Positions 1-5,325 of a DNA stretch of 5,325 nt are shown one piece after another. Source of the stretch: Chromatocurvus sp046260215. GTDB taxonomy: Bacteria; Pseudomonadota; Gammaproteobacteria; Pseudomonadales; Halieaceae. A program made the position numbers and the translations under genes. Below the pieces are notes generated by a model, which saw only the letters and a list, made by a program, of their open reading frames with translations, had not been told where the DNA came from and ran no database searches. The DNA lies in the NCBI GenBank assembly GCA_046260215.1, contig JBHEPQ010000302.1, positions 1 through 5,325 of the forward strand. Direction: 5' to 3'. Within the stretch, counting starts at the first letter, position 1; every line of letters starts with the position of its first letter.

Positions 1-791
1 CGGCCCTGCCATTGCGGCTGACGCTTGTCGAGAAAAGCCCGCACGCCCTCATCCGCATCTTCGCTGTCGACACAGATATGCTGCAGGGCCGCCTCATAGG
101 AAATGACCGACGCAAGGTCGTTCTCCGCCGCGAACGCAAGGCTCTTCTTGCCGTAGTGCAGGGCCAGGGGCGCTTTACCCGCCAGTTCGGCAGCCCAGTC
201 GAGCGTGTCCTCGAGCAGGGAGTCATCTTCGACAACACGGTTGCACAGGCCCAGGGCGAGACACTTTTCTGCGGCAACCTTCTCGCCGGAGATCATCATT
301 TCATAGGCGCGCTTGCGACCGAGAACGCGCACCAGCTGCCAGGTCGCACCCCCATCGGGAACCAGCCCGATCGCGGAAAACGCCTGATAGAGGTAGGCAT
401 CACGCCCCATGACGGATAAATCGCAAGCCATCGCAAACGCACTGCCAATGCCCGCCGCCGCGCCATTGACCGCGGAGATCCACGGCTTGGGGGCTTCGGC
501 GATAGCCAGCACTGCAGGCTTGTATTCATTGTTCAGCATCGCCTCGGTAAACAGTCCACCGTCGCTACCGGCAGCGGACACTTCCGCTAGGTCGGCGCCG
601 GCACAGAAGGCACGTCCGGCGCCGGCAAGAACAACCACCCTCACCTCATCGTCCGTGTTGACCTCCCGGGCGGCGGCGAGAATATCGCGACGCATGGCGA
701 AGTCAAATGCATTCAGGTTGTCGGGCCGATTCAGGGTCACCAGTGCTACCGCACCTTTGCGCTCCACCGTCACGGTATCGTAGCTCGTCAT
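1..791 (-). CDS. Enoyl-CoA hydratase/isomerase (crotonase superfamily, PaaG-like), 3' end cut by window edge
   Basis: The 263 visible codons begin MTSYDTVTVERKGAVALVTL and run off base 1. Crotonases are usually about 260 residues, and the last residues (FLDKRQPQWQG, 253-263) look like the usual C-terminus, so only a few codons should be missing. The first oxyanion-hole segment is FCAGADL (62-68) and the second is NGAAAGIGSAF (109-119). The positions holding the two catalytic glutamates of classical hydratases are Ala118 and Phe138. The segment AFSAIGLVPDGGATW (137-151) instead resembles PaaG and enoyl-CoA isomerases, with Asp146 where those enzymes keep their acid/base residue. The enzyme probably acts on enoyl-CoAs in the cytoplasm, more likely as an isomerase than as a standard hydratase. 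The start is supported by AGGGGAA (804-798), six bases upstream. It is the last visible gene of the operon, 30 bases after the racemase. The family is certain; the exact reaction is not. Confidence 0.93.
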   Translation of the reverse strand, partial: MTSYDTVTVERKGAVALVTLNRPDNLNAFDFAMRRDILAAAREVNTDDEVRVVVLAGAGRAFCAGADLAEVSAAGSDGGLFTEAMLNNEYKPAVLAIAEAPKPWISAVNGAAAGIGSAFAMACDLSVMGRDAYLYQAFSAIGLVPDGGATWQLVRVLGRKRAYEMMISGEKVAAEKCLALGLCNRVVEDDSLLEDTLDWAAELAGKAPLALHYGKKSLAFAAENDLASVISYEAALQHICVDSEDADEGVRAFLDKRQPQWQG

Positions 792-821
792 TCTTGCTTC
801 CCCTGTCAGATAAGTGTCGAG

Positions 822-1964
822 TCAGTTTTCTGCAGCGACGGCACCCTCCCGCTGTAGCGCGGCAATTTCGTCGACTCCGAAACCCATGGCTTCAAGGACG
901 GCATGGGTATCCTCACCGGCCCCGTGTACACCATGATCGACTCCCGAGGGGGTGCGGCCGAAACGCGGTGCCGGGGCGGGCTGCACGACGCCATCGACCT
1001 CAATATACACCTCACGTTCCCGATTTGCCGGATGATCGGGGGCCTCGGTGAAACGCAGCACCGGCGCAACGCAGGCATCACTGCCCTCGAACAGAGTGCA
1101 CCATTCATCCCGGGATTTGCGCATGAAAATATCCGCCAACTGCGCTTTCATCCCGGGCCAGCCGGCGGCGTTGTTCTGATCTTCGAAGGTATCCGCCGGT
1201 AATTGTGCGAGTCTGCACAGCTGTGCATAAAACTGGGGCTCGATGGCACCGACCGCAAGATATTCTCCGTCGGCACAGGCGTAGGTGTCGTAAAAGTGCG
1301 CGCCGCCGTCAAGCATGTTCACGCCGCGCTCCTCTGCGTTCCAGACACCCATGGCATGCAGACTGTGAAACATCCACATGGATTGTGCCGTGCCATCAAC
1401 CATGGCCACGTCGATAGCCTGCCCCTGACCGGAGCTGGAGGCCTCCAGCAGTGCCGCCAGAATACCGTTAACCAGCAGCATGCCGCCACCGCCCATATCG
1501 CCGACGAGGTTGAGCGGCACCACCGGCTTGCCACCCGCCGGGCCCACTGCGTAGAGGGCACCGGCGAGGGAGATATAGTTGATGTCGTGGCCCGCCGTAT
1601 GCGCCAGCGGCCCCCTCTGGCCCCAGCCCGTCATCCTTGCAAAAATCAGGCGTGGATTTCTTTCCAGGCAGACCTCGGGGCTGAGACCGAGCTTCTCGCA
1701 GACGCCGGGGCGGAACGGGTCAATCAGGACGTCGGCGTTCTCGAGTATGCGCAGTAATGTTTCGACACCGTCGGGGTCCTTGAGGTTGATCGCGATCGAT
1801 TTCTTGCCCCGACCGCTGACCCGCTCGGTGACTCGCGGGTCGCCGGCACCAGCGCGATCGACACGAATCACCTCTGCCCCCATGTCAGCCAGAATCATGC
1901 CACCCATGGGCGCCGGGCCGATGCCCGCAAGCTCAATTATCGTATAGCCGTGTAACGGTCCCAT
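822..1964 (-). CDS. mcr: Alpha-methylacyl-CoA racemase (CaiB/BaiF CoA-transferase family III fold)
   Basis: This 380-residue protein is a normal length for the family. It probably interconverts (2R)- and (2S)-methylacyl-CoA, since beta-oxidation dehydrogenases accept only the S form. The N-terminus MGPLHGYTIIELAGIGPAPM and GAEVIRVDR (29-37) are typical of CaiB/BaiF proteins. The racemase signature is strong: AGHDINYISL (124-133) with His126, LNLVGDMGGGG (151-161) with Asp156, and AVGAIEPQFY (237-246) with Glu242. These match the catalytic His126, Asp156 and Glu241 of Mycobacterium tuberculosis MCR as I recall it. That favours a racemase over a CoA transferase, although CoA transfer cannot be excluded from sequence alone. 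An upstream in-frame ATG at 2027 would add 21 residues unlike the family and overlap the preceding gene, so I chose 1964. Its ribosome-binding site (AGGGCAGG, 1979-1972) overlaps the stop codon of the dehydrogenase 13 bases upstream, which suggests translational coupling. Confidence 0.93.
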   Translation of the reverse strand: MGPLHGYTIIELAGIGPAPMGGMILADMGAEVIRVDRAGAGDPRVTERVSGRGKKSIAINLKDPDGVETLLRILENADVLIDPFRPGVCEKLGLSPEVCLERNPRLIFARMTGWGQRGPLAHTAGHDINYISLAGALYAVGPAGGKPVVPLNLVGDMGGGGMLLVNGILAALLEASSSGQGQAIDVAMVDGTAQSMWMFHSLHAMGVWNAEERGVNMLDGGAHFYDTYACADGEYLAVGAIEPQFYAQLCRLAQLPADTFEDQNNAAGWPGMKAQLADIFMRKSRDEWCTLFEGSDACVAPVLRFTEAPDHPANREREVYIEVDGVVQPAPAPRFGRTPSGVDHGVHGAGEDTHAVLEAMGFGVDEIAALQREGAVAAEN

Positions 1965-1977
1965 AGAATCGCCTGCC

Positions 1978-2769
1978 CTACTTTGGCTGCATGCGAATGC
2001 CGCCATCAAGCCGCACGCACTCGCCATTCAGGTAATCATTCTCCACCATCATCTGGGCGAGATGGGCTATTTCGTCAGGATCGCCGAGACGCTGGGGATA
2101 CAGCACCTGACTGCCCAGGGGCTTCAGTTGCTCCCGGATCTCGGGCGTGAGCTCTTCGGCCCCGCCCATCAACAGCGGCGTGGCAATCAATCCCGGAACG
2201 ATGGTGTTGACGCGAATACCGAGAACAGCCAGGTCACGGGCTACAGGCAGCGTCAGACCGACGATGCCGCCTTTCGACGCCGAATAGGCAGCCTGACCAA
2301 TCTGGCCCTCGTAGGCCGCTACCGAGGCGGTGTTGATGATAACGCCACGACCGCCATCCTTTGTCAGCGTCTCATTGTCGGCCATTGCCTCAGCGCAGAG
2401 ACGAAGGACATTGAATGTGCCGACCAGATTGACATCGATAATCTGTTTAAAGGCATCCAGCGGGAACGGTCCCTTCCTGCCCATGGTTCGCATCGCATTT
2501 CCGATGCCGGCGAAGTTGCAGTCGATATGGATCGCACCGAAGGCCTCAAGCGTCGCCGCGATACCCGCCTGCACCGAGGACTCGTCGGTAACGTTGACGC
2601 TGACAAAGATCACGTTCTCCCCGAGCTCTGCGGCCAGGGCCTCGCCCTTCTCGGCGTTCATATCAAAAATCGCGACTTTCGCGCCCTGGGCGACGAACCG
2701 TTTCACGCAGGCCCGCCCCAGTCCGGAGGCTCCCCCCGTGATCACTGCTACTCTGTCTTTCAGTTCCAT
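1978..2769 (-). CDS. SDR-family 3-hydroxyacyl-CoA dehydrogenase, HSD17B10 (type 2 HADH)-like
   Basis: This 263-residue classical short-chain dehydrogenase/reductase is expected to oxidise a 3-hydroxyacyl-CoA to the 3-ketoacyl-CoA with NAD+. The Rossmann glycine motif is TGGASGLG (11-18). Asp36 at the end of the second strand favours NAD over NADP. NFAG (85-88) replaces the usual NNAG. Asn114, Ser149, Tyr162 and Lys166 form the catalytic tetrad. The stretches GVIINTASVAAYEGQIGQAA (142-161), YSASKGGIVG (162-171) and the C-terminal GECVRLDGGIRMQPK (249-263) closely resemble human HSD17B10. That enzyme also acts on 2-methyl-3-hydroxybutyryl-CoA in isoleucine breakdown, which fits the neighbouring methylacyl-CoA racemase. 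An in-frame ATG at 2844 would add 25 atypical residues and overlap the upstream gene. The start at 2769 matches the family N-terminus and follows AGGGA by nine bases. The specific substrate is inferred. Confidence 0.93.
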   Translation of the reverse strand: MELKDRVAVITGGASGLGRACVKRFVAQGAKVAIFDMNAEKGEALAAELGENVIFVSVNVTDESSVQAGIAATLEAFGAIHIDCNFAGIGNAMRTMGRKGPFPLDAFKQIIDVNLVGTFNVLRLCAEAMADNETLTKDGGRGVIINTASVAAYEGQIGQAAYSASKGGIVGLTLPVARDLAVLGIRVNTIVPGLIATPLLMGGAEELTPEIREQLKPLGSQVLYPQRLGDPDEIAHLAQMMVENDYLNGECVRLDGGIRMQPK

Positions 2770-2794
2770 GCCATCTATTCCCTGTGCTGGTGTT

Positions 2795-3970
2795 TCAGAA
2801 GTTGCGTTTGTTGAACGGTGTATAGTCCGGAGACAGGCAGTCACGGCTGATGATGATCTTCATCACTTCGGAGCTGCCGGCATAGATCGTCGATACCCTC
2901 GCATCAGTATACTGACGACTGATCGGGTACTCATCCATGTAGCCGGCCCCGCCGTGCAGCTGAACGCCGATCTCTGCAGCCTCGACCTGAAGCTCGCTGG
3001 TCGCCAGCTTGGCCTTGGCGGCGTCTACCGCAGTCAAAGCACCCGCGTTAAAGGCCTCGACACACTGATCGACGTAGGTCTGTGTAATATCCAGTCGCGA
3101 GCGCAGATCAGCGAGCTGGAACTGCGTGTTCTGGAAAGCCGCCAGCGGCTTACCGAACGCCTTGCGCTCCTGTACAAATGCCGCTGTCAGATCCCAGGAT
3201 AGCTGCGCAGACGCAATGTAACCGGCAGCGCCCATGAGGCGCTCCTCGGCGAGCCCCTCCATCAGATAGATAAAACCCTTACCCGGCTCCCCCAGAACGT
3301 TGGCCTTTGGCACACGCACATCGTTGAAGAACAGCTCTGCCGTATCCTGCGCCTTGAGCCCCATTTTCTTCAGGTTGCGGCCACGTTCAAAGCCCGGCAT
3401 GCCGCGCTCCACGATAAACAGCGTCATGGCATGGGGATTGTTGTGCGGATCGGTCTTGGCGGCGACAATGACGGCATCGGCATTGATGCCGTTGGAAATG
3501 TAGGTCTTGGATCCGTTCAGTACCCAGGCGTCACCGTCTTCGACCGCGGCGGTACGCATGCCGGCCAGATCACTGCCGGCGTCAGGTTCGGTCATGGCAA
3601 TGGCGAGAATGCATTCCCCCGAGACACAGCGCGGGAGAAATCGCTGGCACTGTTCGTCGCTGCCGAAGCGAGTGAAATAAGGACCCACGAGCCGGCTGTG
3701 CAGACTGTTGTACCAGTCTCCGGCGCGGGCGTAGCAGGTTTCTTCAATAATAACCTGCTCGAAGCGGAAGTCGTTATCGCCCATGCCACCGTATTTTTCC
3801 TCCGGCCAGACCATGAGAAAGCCGCGCTCTCCGGCCCGACGAAAAGCATCACGGTCAACCACGCCGGCCTCACGCCACTCTTCCATATGTGGCACAATTT
3901 CAGCCGAGAGAAATTTCCGGTAGGCATCCCGGAACATCATCTGTTCTTCAGTAAAACGCCGTGGCAGCAT
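2795..3970 (-). CDS. Acyl-CoA dehydrogenase, long-chain (ACADL)-like
   Basis: This 391-residue flavoprotein is full length for the family. It should oxidise an acyl-CoA to the trans-2-enoyl-CoA using FAD, passing electrons to ETF. The N-terminal helical domain begins MLPRRFTEEQMMFRDAYRKF. The first family signature is AMTEPDAGSDLAG (125-137), followed by the flavin-contact stretch KTYISNG (155-161). ERKAFGK lies at 268-274, and the second signature runs from Gln337 through GGAGYMDEYPISR (340-352). Glu243 in AEERLMGAA (241-249) sits where the long-chain and isovaleryl enzymes have their catalytic base. The site of the medium-chain base (the YEGT motif) reads YAGS, with Ala364. A longer frame opens at 4249, but the extra 93 residues are not family-like and would cross the promoter region and the divergent regulator. 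The start at 3970 has GGAG (3981-3978) seven bases upstream. It is the first gene of the operon; chain-length specificity is not readable. Confidence 0.95.
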   Translation of the reverse strand: MLPRRFTEEQMMFRDAYRKFLSAEIVPHMEEWREAGVVDRDAFRRAGERGFLMVWPEEKYGGMGDNDFRFEQVIIEETCYARAGDWYNSLHSRLVGPYFTRFGSDEQCQRFLPRCVSGECILAIAMTEPDAGSDLAGMRTAAVEDGDAWVLNGSKTYISNGINADAVIVAAKTDPHNNPHAMTLFIVERGMPGFERGRNLKKMGLKAQDTAELFFNDVRVPKANVLGEPGKGFIYLMEGLAEERLMGAAGYIASAQLSWDLTAAFVQERKAFGKPLAAFQNTQFQLADLRSRLDITQTYVDQCVEAFNAGALTAVDAAKAKLATSELQVEAAEIGVQLHGGAGYMDEYPISRQYTDARVSTIYAGSSEVMKIIISRDCLSPDYTPFNKRNF

Positions 3971-3977
3971 TGCTTGA

Positions 3978-3981
3978 CTCC
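3978..3981 (-). promoter_or_regulatory. Ribosome-binding site of the acyl-CoA dehydrogenase gene
   Basis: GGAG on the minus strand lies seven bases before the ATG at 3970-3968. It decides in favour of this start over an upstream in-frame ATG at 4249. Confidence 0.7.
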
Positions 3982-3990
3982 GTTTATGGG

Positions 3991-4050
3991 CACTACTGGT
4001 TTTTGAGCACCACTGCTGGTTTCTGAGCACCACTGAAGTATGGTGAGCAC
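3991..4050. repeat. Three tandem 20-bp direct repeats, candidate AraC-family operator
   Basis: Three consecutive units lie at 3991-4010, 4011-4030 and 4031-4050. The first two match at 18 of 20 bases. The third matches the second at 14 of 20, with the divergence in the middle of the unit. The octamer TGAGCACC occurs at 4004, 4024 and 4044, exactly 20 bp apart, and CTGGTTT occurs at 3996 and 4016. Two helical turns of spacing on one face of the helix is the usual arrangement for AraC-family sites, where each monomer contacts two successive major grooves. The array sits between the divergent regulator gene and the operon, directly upstream of the dehydrogenase start. The repeats are visible in the sequence; that they are the regulator's operator is inference. 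Confidence 0.75.
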
Positions 4051-4065
4051 CCGCGGCAGCAACAA
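4037..4065 (-). promoter_or_regulatory. Candidate sigma70-type promoter for the beta-oxidation operon
   Basis: On the minus strand TTGTTG (4065-4060) and CATACT (4042-4037) are separated by 17 bases, giving a weak -35/-10 pair. Transcription would start near 4030 with a leader of about 60 bases. The -10 element lies inside the third 20-bp repeat, and the other two repeats fall downstream of the predicted start. A rival -10, CATAAA (3988-3983), would give a leader of only a few bases. This is a by-eye match only. Confidence 0.35.
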
Positions 4066-4086
4066 TGACCGCGACCGACAAAAAAC

Positions 4087-4117
4087 TTGACCCAAACTGA
4101 CAGGCCCGTGGTATTCG
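4087..4117 (+). promoter_or_regulatory. Weak candidate promoter for the AraC-family regulator gene
   Basis: TTGACC (4087-4092) is a good -35-like hexamer. TATTCG (4112-4117), preceded by TG one base away, could serve as an extended -10, but the spacing of 19 bases is longer than ideal. The predicted start near 4124 would leave a leader of about 25 bases that includes the ribosome-binding site. This is a by-eye match only. Confidence 0.25.
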
Positions 4118-4136
4118 CTGACGGGACTGACTGAGC

Positions 4137-4140
4137 AGGA
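4137..4140 (+). promoter_or_regulatory. Ribosome-binding site supporting a GTG start
   Basis: AGGA lies eight bases before the GTG at 4149-4151. No in-frame ATG occurs until well into the conserved N-terminal domain, so this site supports the GTG as the start of the regulator. Confidence 0.6.
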
Positions 4141-4148
4141 AATCCGCA

Positions 4149-5147
4149 GTGCGCAAGCTCTCCATATCAGTGCATTTCGCGCGCGCCGTACTCCGGCACA
4201 CGGTACGGCGTGGCGTTGATCCCCTTCCGCTGCTGCGCAGCAATGGCATTTCCCCGCGTCTGCTTCAGGAACAACACGCGCGCATTTCGATCGAGCGCTT
4301 CGCCGACCTGCAGATCGGCACCATGCGCGCGATGCAGGACGAATCGCTGGGCTACTGCAAACGGCCCATGCCGCTGGGAACCTGGGACATGATGTGCCAC
4401 GCCGTTGTAGGCTCCACAACGCTGGGGCAGGCGCTGCATCGCCACTGCCGTTTCTATTCGCTGTTCGATTTCGGCCCCGGTCCGGAGCTTGACACCGATA
4501 GCGACCGCGCCGTCATCCGGCTGGCGGGGGCGAAAGACCGTGGTATTGACCCGTATATCGCCGAGCTCTTTCTGTTCAACATACATCGTTTTGGTAGCTG
4601 GCTGGTTCAGGAGCACCTGCCGATACAGCGTGCCACACTGAGTTATTCCCCGGCGGCGCAGCGCGATGAGTACCGTCTCATGTTCCTTGCCAATCCGGTG
4701 AGCTTCGAGCAGCCGGACTGCTCCCTGGTTCTGGCGCGTTCCCTGCTGAACAAAGCCGTGCTGCAGAATGAGCAGACACTGGCGCGCTTTCTGCGCCATC
4801 CGGTGCTCAGCATGCTGACATTGCAATACGAGCGCAGCAGCTGGACCAGCCAGGTGCGTGAGATGATACGCCGGAATCTCGTGGCGATGCCGGAGCTGAA
4901 TGCCATCGCCGGACAGCTGGAGCTGCACCCGCAGACGCTGCGGCGCCGCCTCGCCGCGGAGGGAACCACCTTCAAGGACCTCAAGAACCAGCTGCGCCGC
5001 GACGTGGCACTGCACTACCTGGGCCGCCGCGGCCTGAGTATTGAAGAGATTGCCCACCGCGCAGGCTTTTCGGAATCCAGCGCCTTCATTCGGGCATTCA
5101 AGGGCTGGACGGGTGTCACGCCCTACAGTTACCGCAAGGGGCTATGA
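4149..5147 (+). CDS. AraC-family transcriptional regulator (OruR-type, arabinose-binding-like N-terminal domain)
   Basis: This 332-residue protein starts at GTG. Residues from about 8 to 200 resemble the ligand-sensing domain of OruR-like AraC proteins, including LLRSNGISPRLLQEQHARIS (28-47), GTWDMMCHAVVGSTTLGQAL (77-96) and RFYSLF (101-106). The C-terminal DNA-binding domain has two helix-turn-helix units. The first is around ELNAIAGQLELHPQTLRRRL (249-268). The second is around SIEEIAHRAGFSESSAFIRA (297-316), followed by the GWTGVTPYSYRK motif (319-330) that closes AraC domains. The gene is divergent from the acyl-CoA operon across 178 bases carrying 20-bp repeats, so local control of that operon, and perhaps of its own gene, is the natural inference. 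The inducer is unknown; an acyl-CoA or free branched acid from the pathway is plausible. No signal peptide or membrane segment is visible, so it is cytoplasmic. Confidence 0.93.
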   Translation: MRKLSISVHFARAVLRHTVRRGVDPLPLLRSNGISPRLLQEQHARISIERFADLQIGTMRAMQDESLGYCKRPMPLGTWDMMCHAVVGSTTLGQALHRHCRFYSLFDFGPGPELDTDSDRAVIRLAGAKDRGIDPYIAELFLFNIHRFGSWLVQEHLPIQRATLSYSPAAQRDEYRLMFLANPVSFEQPDCSLVLARSLLNKAVLQNEQTLARFLRHPVLSMLTLQYERSSWTSQVREMIRRNLVAMPELNAIAGQLELHPQTLRRRLAAEGTTFKDLKNQLRRDVALHYLGRRGLSIEEIAHRAGFSESSAFIRAFKGWTGVTPYSYRKGL

Positions 5148-5214
5148 GCGACCCGGAATAGCATGCGCATCCGCCACGCATCAGAACCCTTCTGTGATAC
5201 GCTTACGAGTGATC

Positions 5215-5260
5215 CGGCGGGGGAGTCCGCCGACGTGCCCGCACGGCGGGAGCGGGCATG
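5215..5260 (+). repeat. Cluster of GC-rich inverted repeats downstream of the regulator
   Basis: Two adjacent hairpins can form. CGGCGG (5215-5220) pairs with CCGCCG (5227-5232) across a six-base loop. TGCCCGC (5236-5242) pairs with GCGGGCA (5252-5258) across a nine-base loop. CCGCCG could instead pair with a second CGGCGG (5244-5249), which would break the other two stems. No T-run follows, so this is not a classical intrinsic terminator for the regulator, although it may still slow polymerase or protect the mRNA 3' end. In DNA this GC-rich, chance formation is quite possible. Confidence 0.4.
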
Positions 5261-5307
5261 TCGGGTGAATGCTATCCACGGTGCAATATAAAGGGAAGAA
5301 CCGGTAC

Positions 5308-5325
5308 ATGGGATGGTTCACGCGC
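5308..5325 (+). CDS. Possible first codons of a further gene, cut by the window edge
   Basis: An ATG at 5308 opens a frame reading MGWFTR to the window end. AAGGGA (5291-5296) lies 11 bases upstream as a loose ribosome-binding site, and TATAAA (5287-5292) could be a -10 element, though the two overlap and could not both serve this start. Six codons cannot establish a gene or a function. The rest of 5148-5325 shows no coding signal beyond shadow frames, so this is only a pointer for anyone with the flanking sequence. Confidence 0.2.

Noticed and set aside
822..1964. CaiB-like carnitine or formyl-CoA transferase as the primary call
   Set aside because: The His126/Asp156/Glu242 set and the GHDINYISL context are those of alpha-methylacyl-CoA racemases. 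Transferases of this fold share the Asp but not this set.
2330..3202. Long plus-strand open frame (290 codons) antisense to the dehydrogenase and SDR genes
   Set aside because: It is opposite two strongly conserved genes, has low-complexity composition typical of GC-rich shadow frames, and shows no recognisable motif. The same holds for the plus-strand frames at 2062-2814, 1203-1757 and 3431-4006.
3971..4249. N-terminal extension of the dehydrogenase frame by 93 residues from an ATG at 4249
   Set aside because: The extra residues are not family-like, cross the repeat array, and overlap the start of the divergent regulator. The ATG at 3970 has its own ribosome-binding site and the expected N-terminus.
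4167..5057. Minus-strand open frame (296 codons) antisense to the AraC regulator
   Set aside because: The plus strand encodes a complete AraC protein with two helix-turn-helix units. The antisense frame has no family features, and its upstream side lies inside the regulator gene.
5182..5194. Small hairpin CAGAA-CCC-TTCTG as a terminator for the regulator
   Set aside because: The stem is only 5 bp, weak in GC, and has no T-run after it, so chance is the better explanation.
5298..5319. GAACC/GGTTC inverted repeat near the right edge as part of a tRNA or operator
   Set aside because: The 5-bp arms have a 12-base spacer, no cloverleaf can be drawn, and the edge cuts the region. There is not enough to support a feature.

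Overview
The window looks like chromosomal DNA from a fairly GC-rich proteobacterium. A gammaproteobacterium that degrades lipids or hydrocarbons is my guess, from the gene types and the OruR-like AraC regulator; no rRNA or other marker fixes the taxon. There is no sign of mobile DNA, CRISPR, tRNA or rRNA.

Layout: four tightly spaced genes lie on the minus strand and read leftward from 3970 to the left edge. In transcription order they are an acyl-CoA dehydrogenase (3970-2795), a short-chain dehydrogenase resembling type-2 3-hydroxyacyl-CoA dehydrogenase/HSD17B10 (2769-1978), a CaiB/BaiF-fold alpha-methylacyl-CoA racemase (1964-822), and a PaaG-like enoyl-CoA hydratase/isomerase (791 to beyond base 1). 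The gaps of 25, 13 and 30 bases and the ribosome-binding site before each start indicate one operon. An AraC-family regulator (4149-5147) is transcribed divergently on the plus strand. The 178-base divergent spacer carries a phased triplet of 20-bp direct repeats, a strong candidate for the regulator's operator. The last 178 bases hold GC-rich hairpins and perhaps the first codons of another gene.

Together the enzymes form most of a beta-oxidation spiral suited to 2-methyl-branched acyl-CoAs. The racemase would convert (2R)- to (2S)-methylacyl-CoA, the dehydrogenase would introduce the 2,3 double bond, the crotonase would hydrate or isomerise it, and the HSD10-like enzyme would oxidise the 2-methyl-3-hydroxyacyl-CoA. 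An acyl-CoA ligase and a thiolase are not in the window. The likely substrate class (isoprenoid or methyl-branched fatty acids, sterol side chains, or branched amino-acid intermediates) is inferred from family knowledge. No wholly new system is evident. The most notable points are the operator-like repeat array and the crotonase, which lacks both hydratase glutamates.
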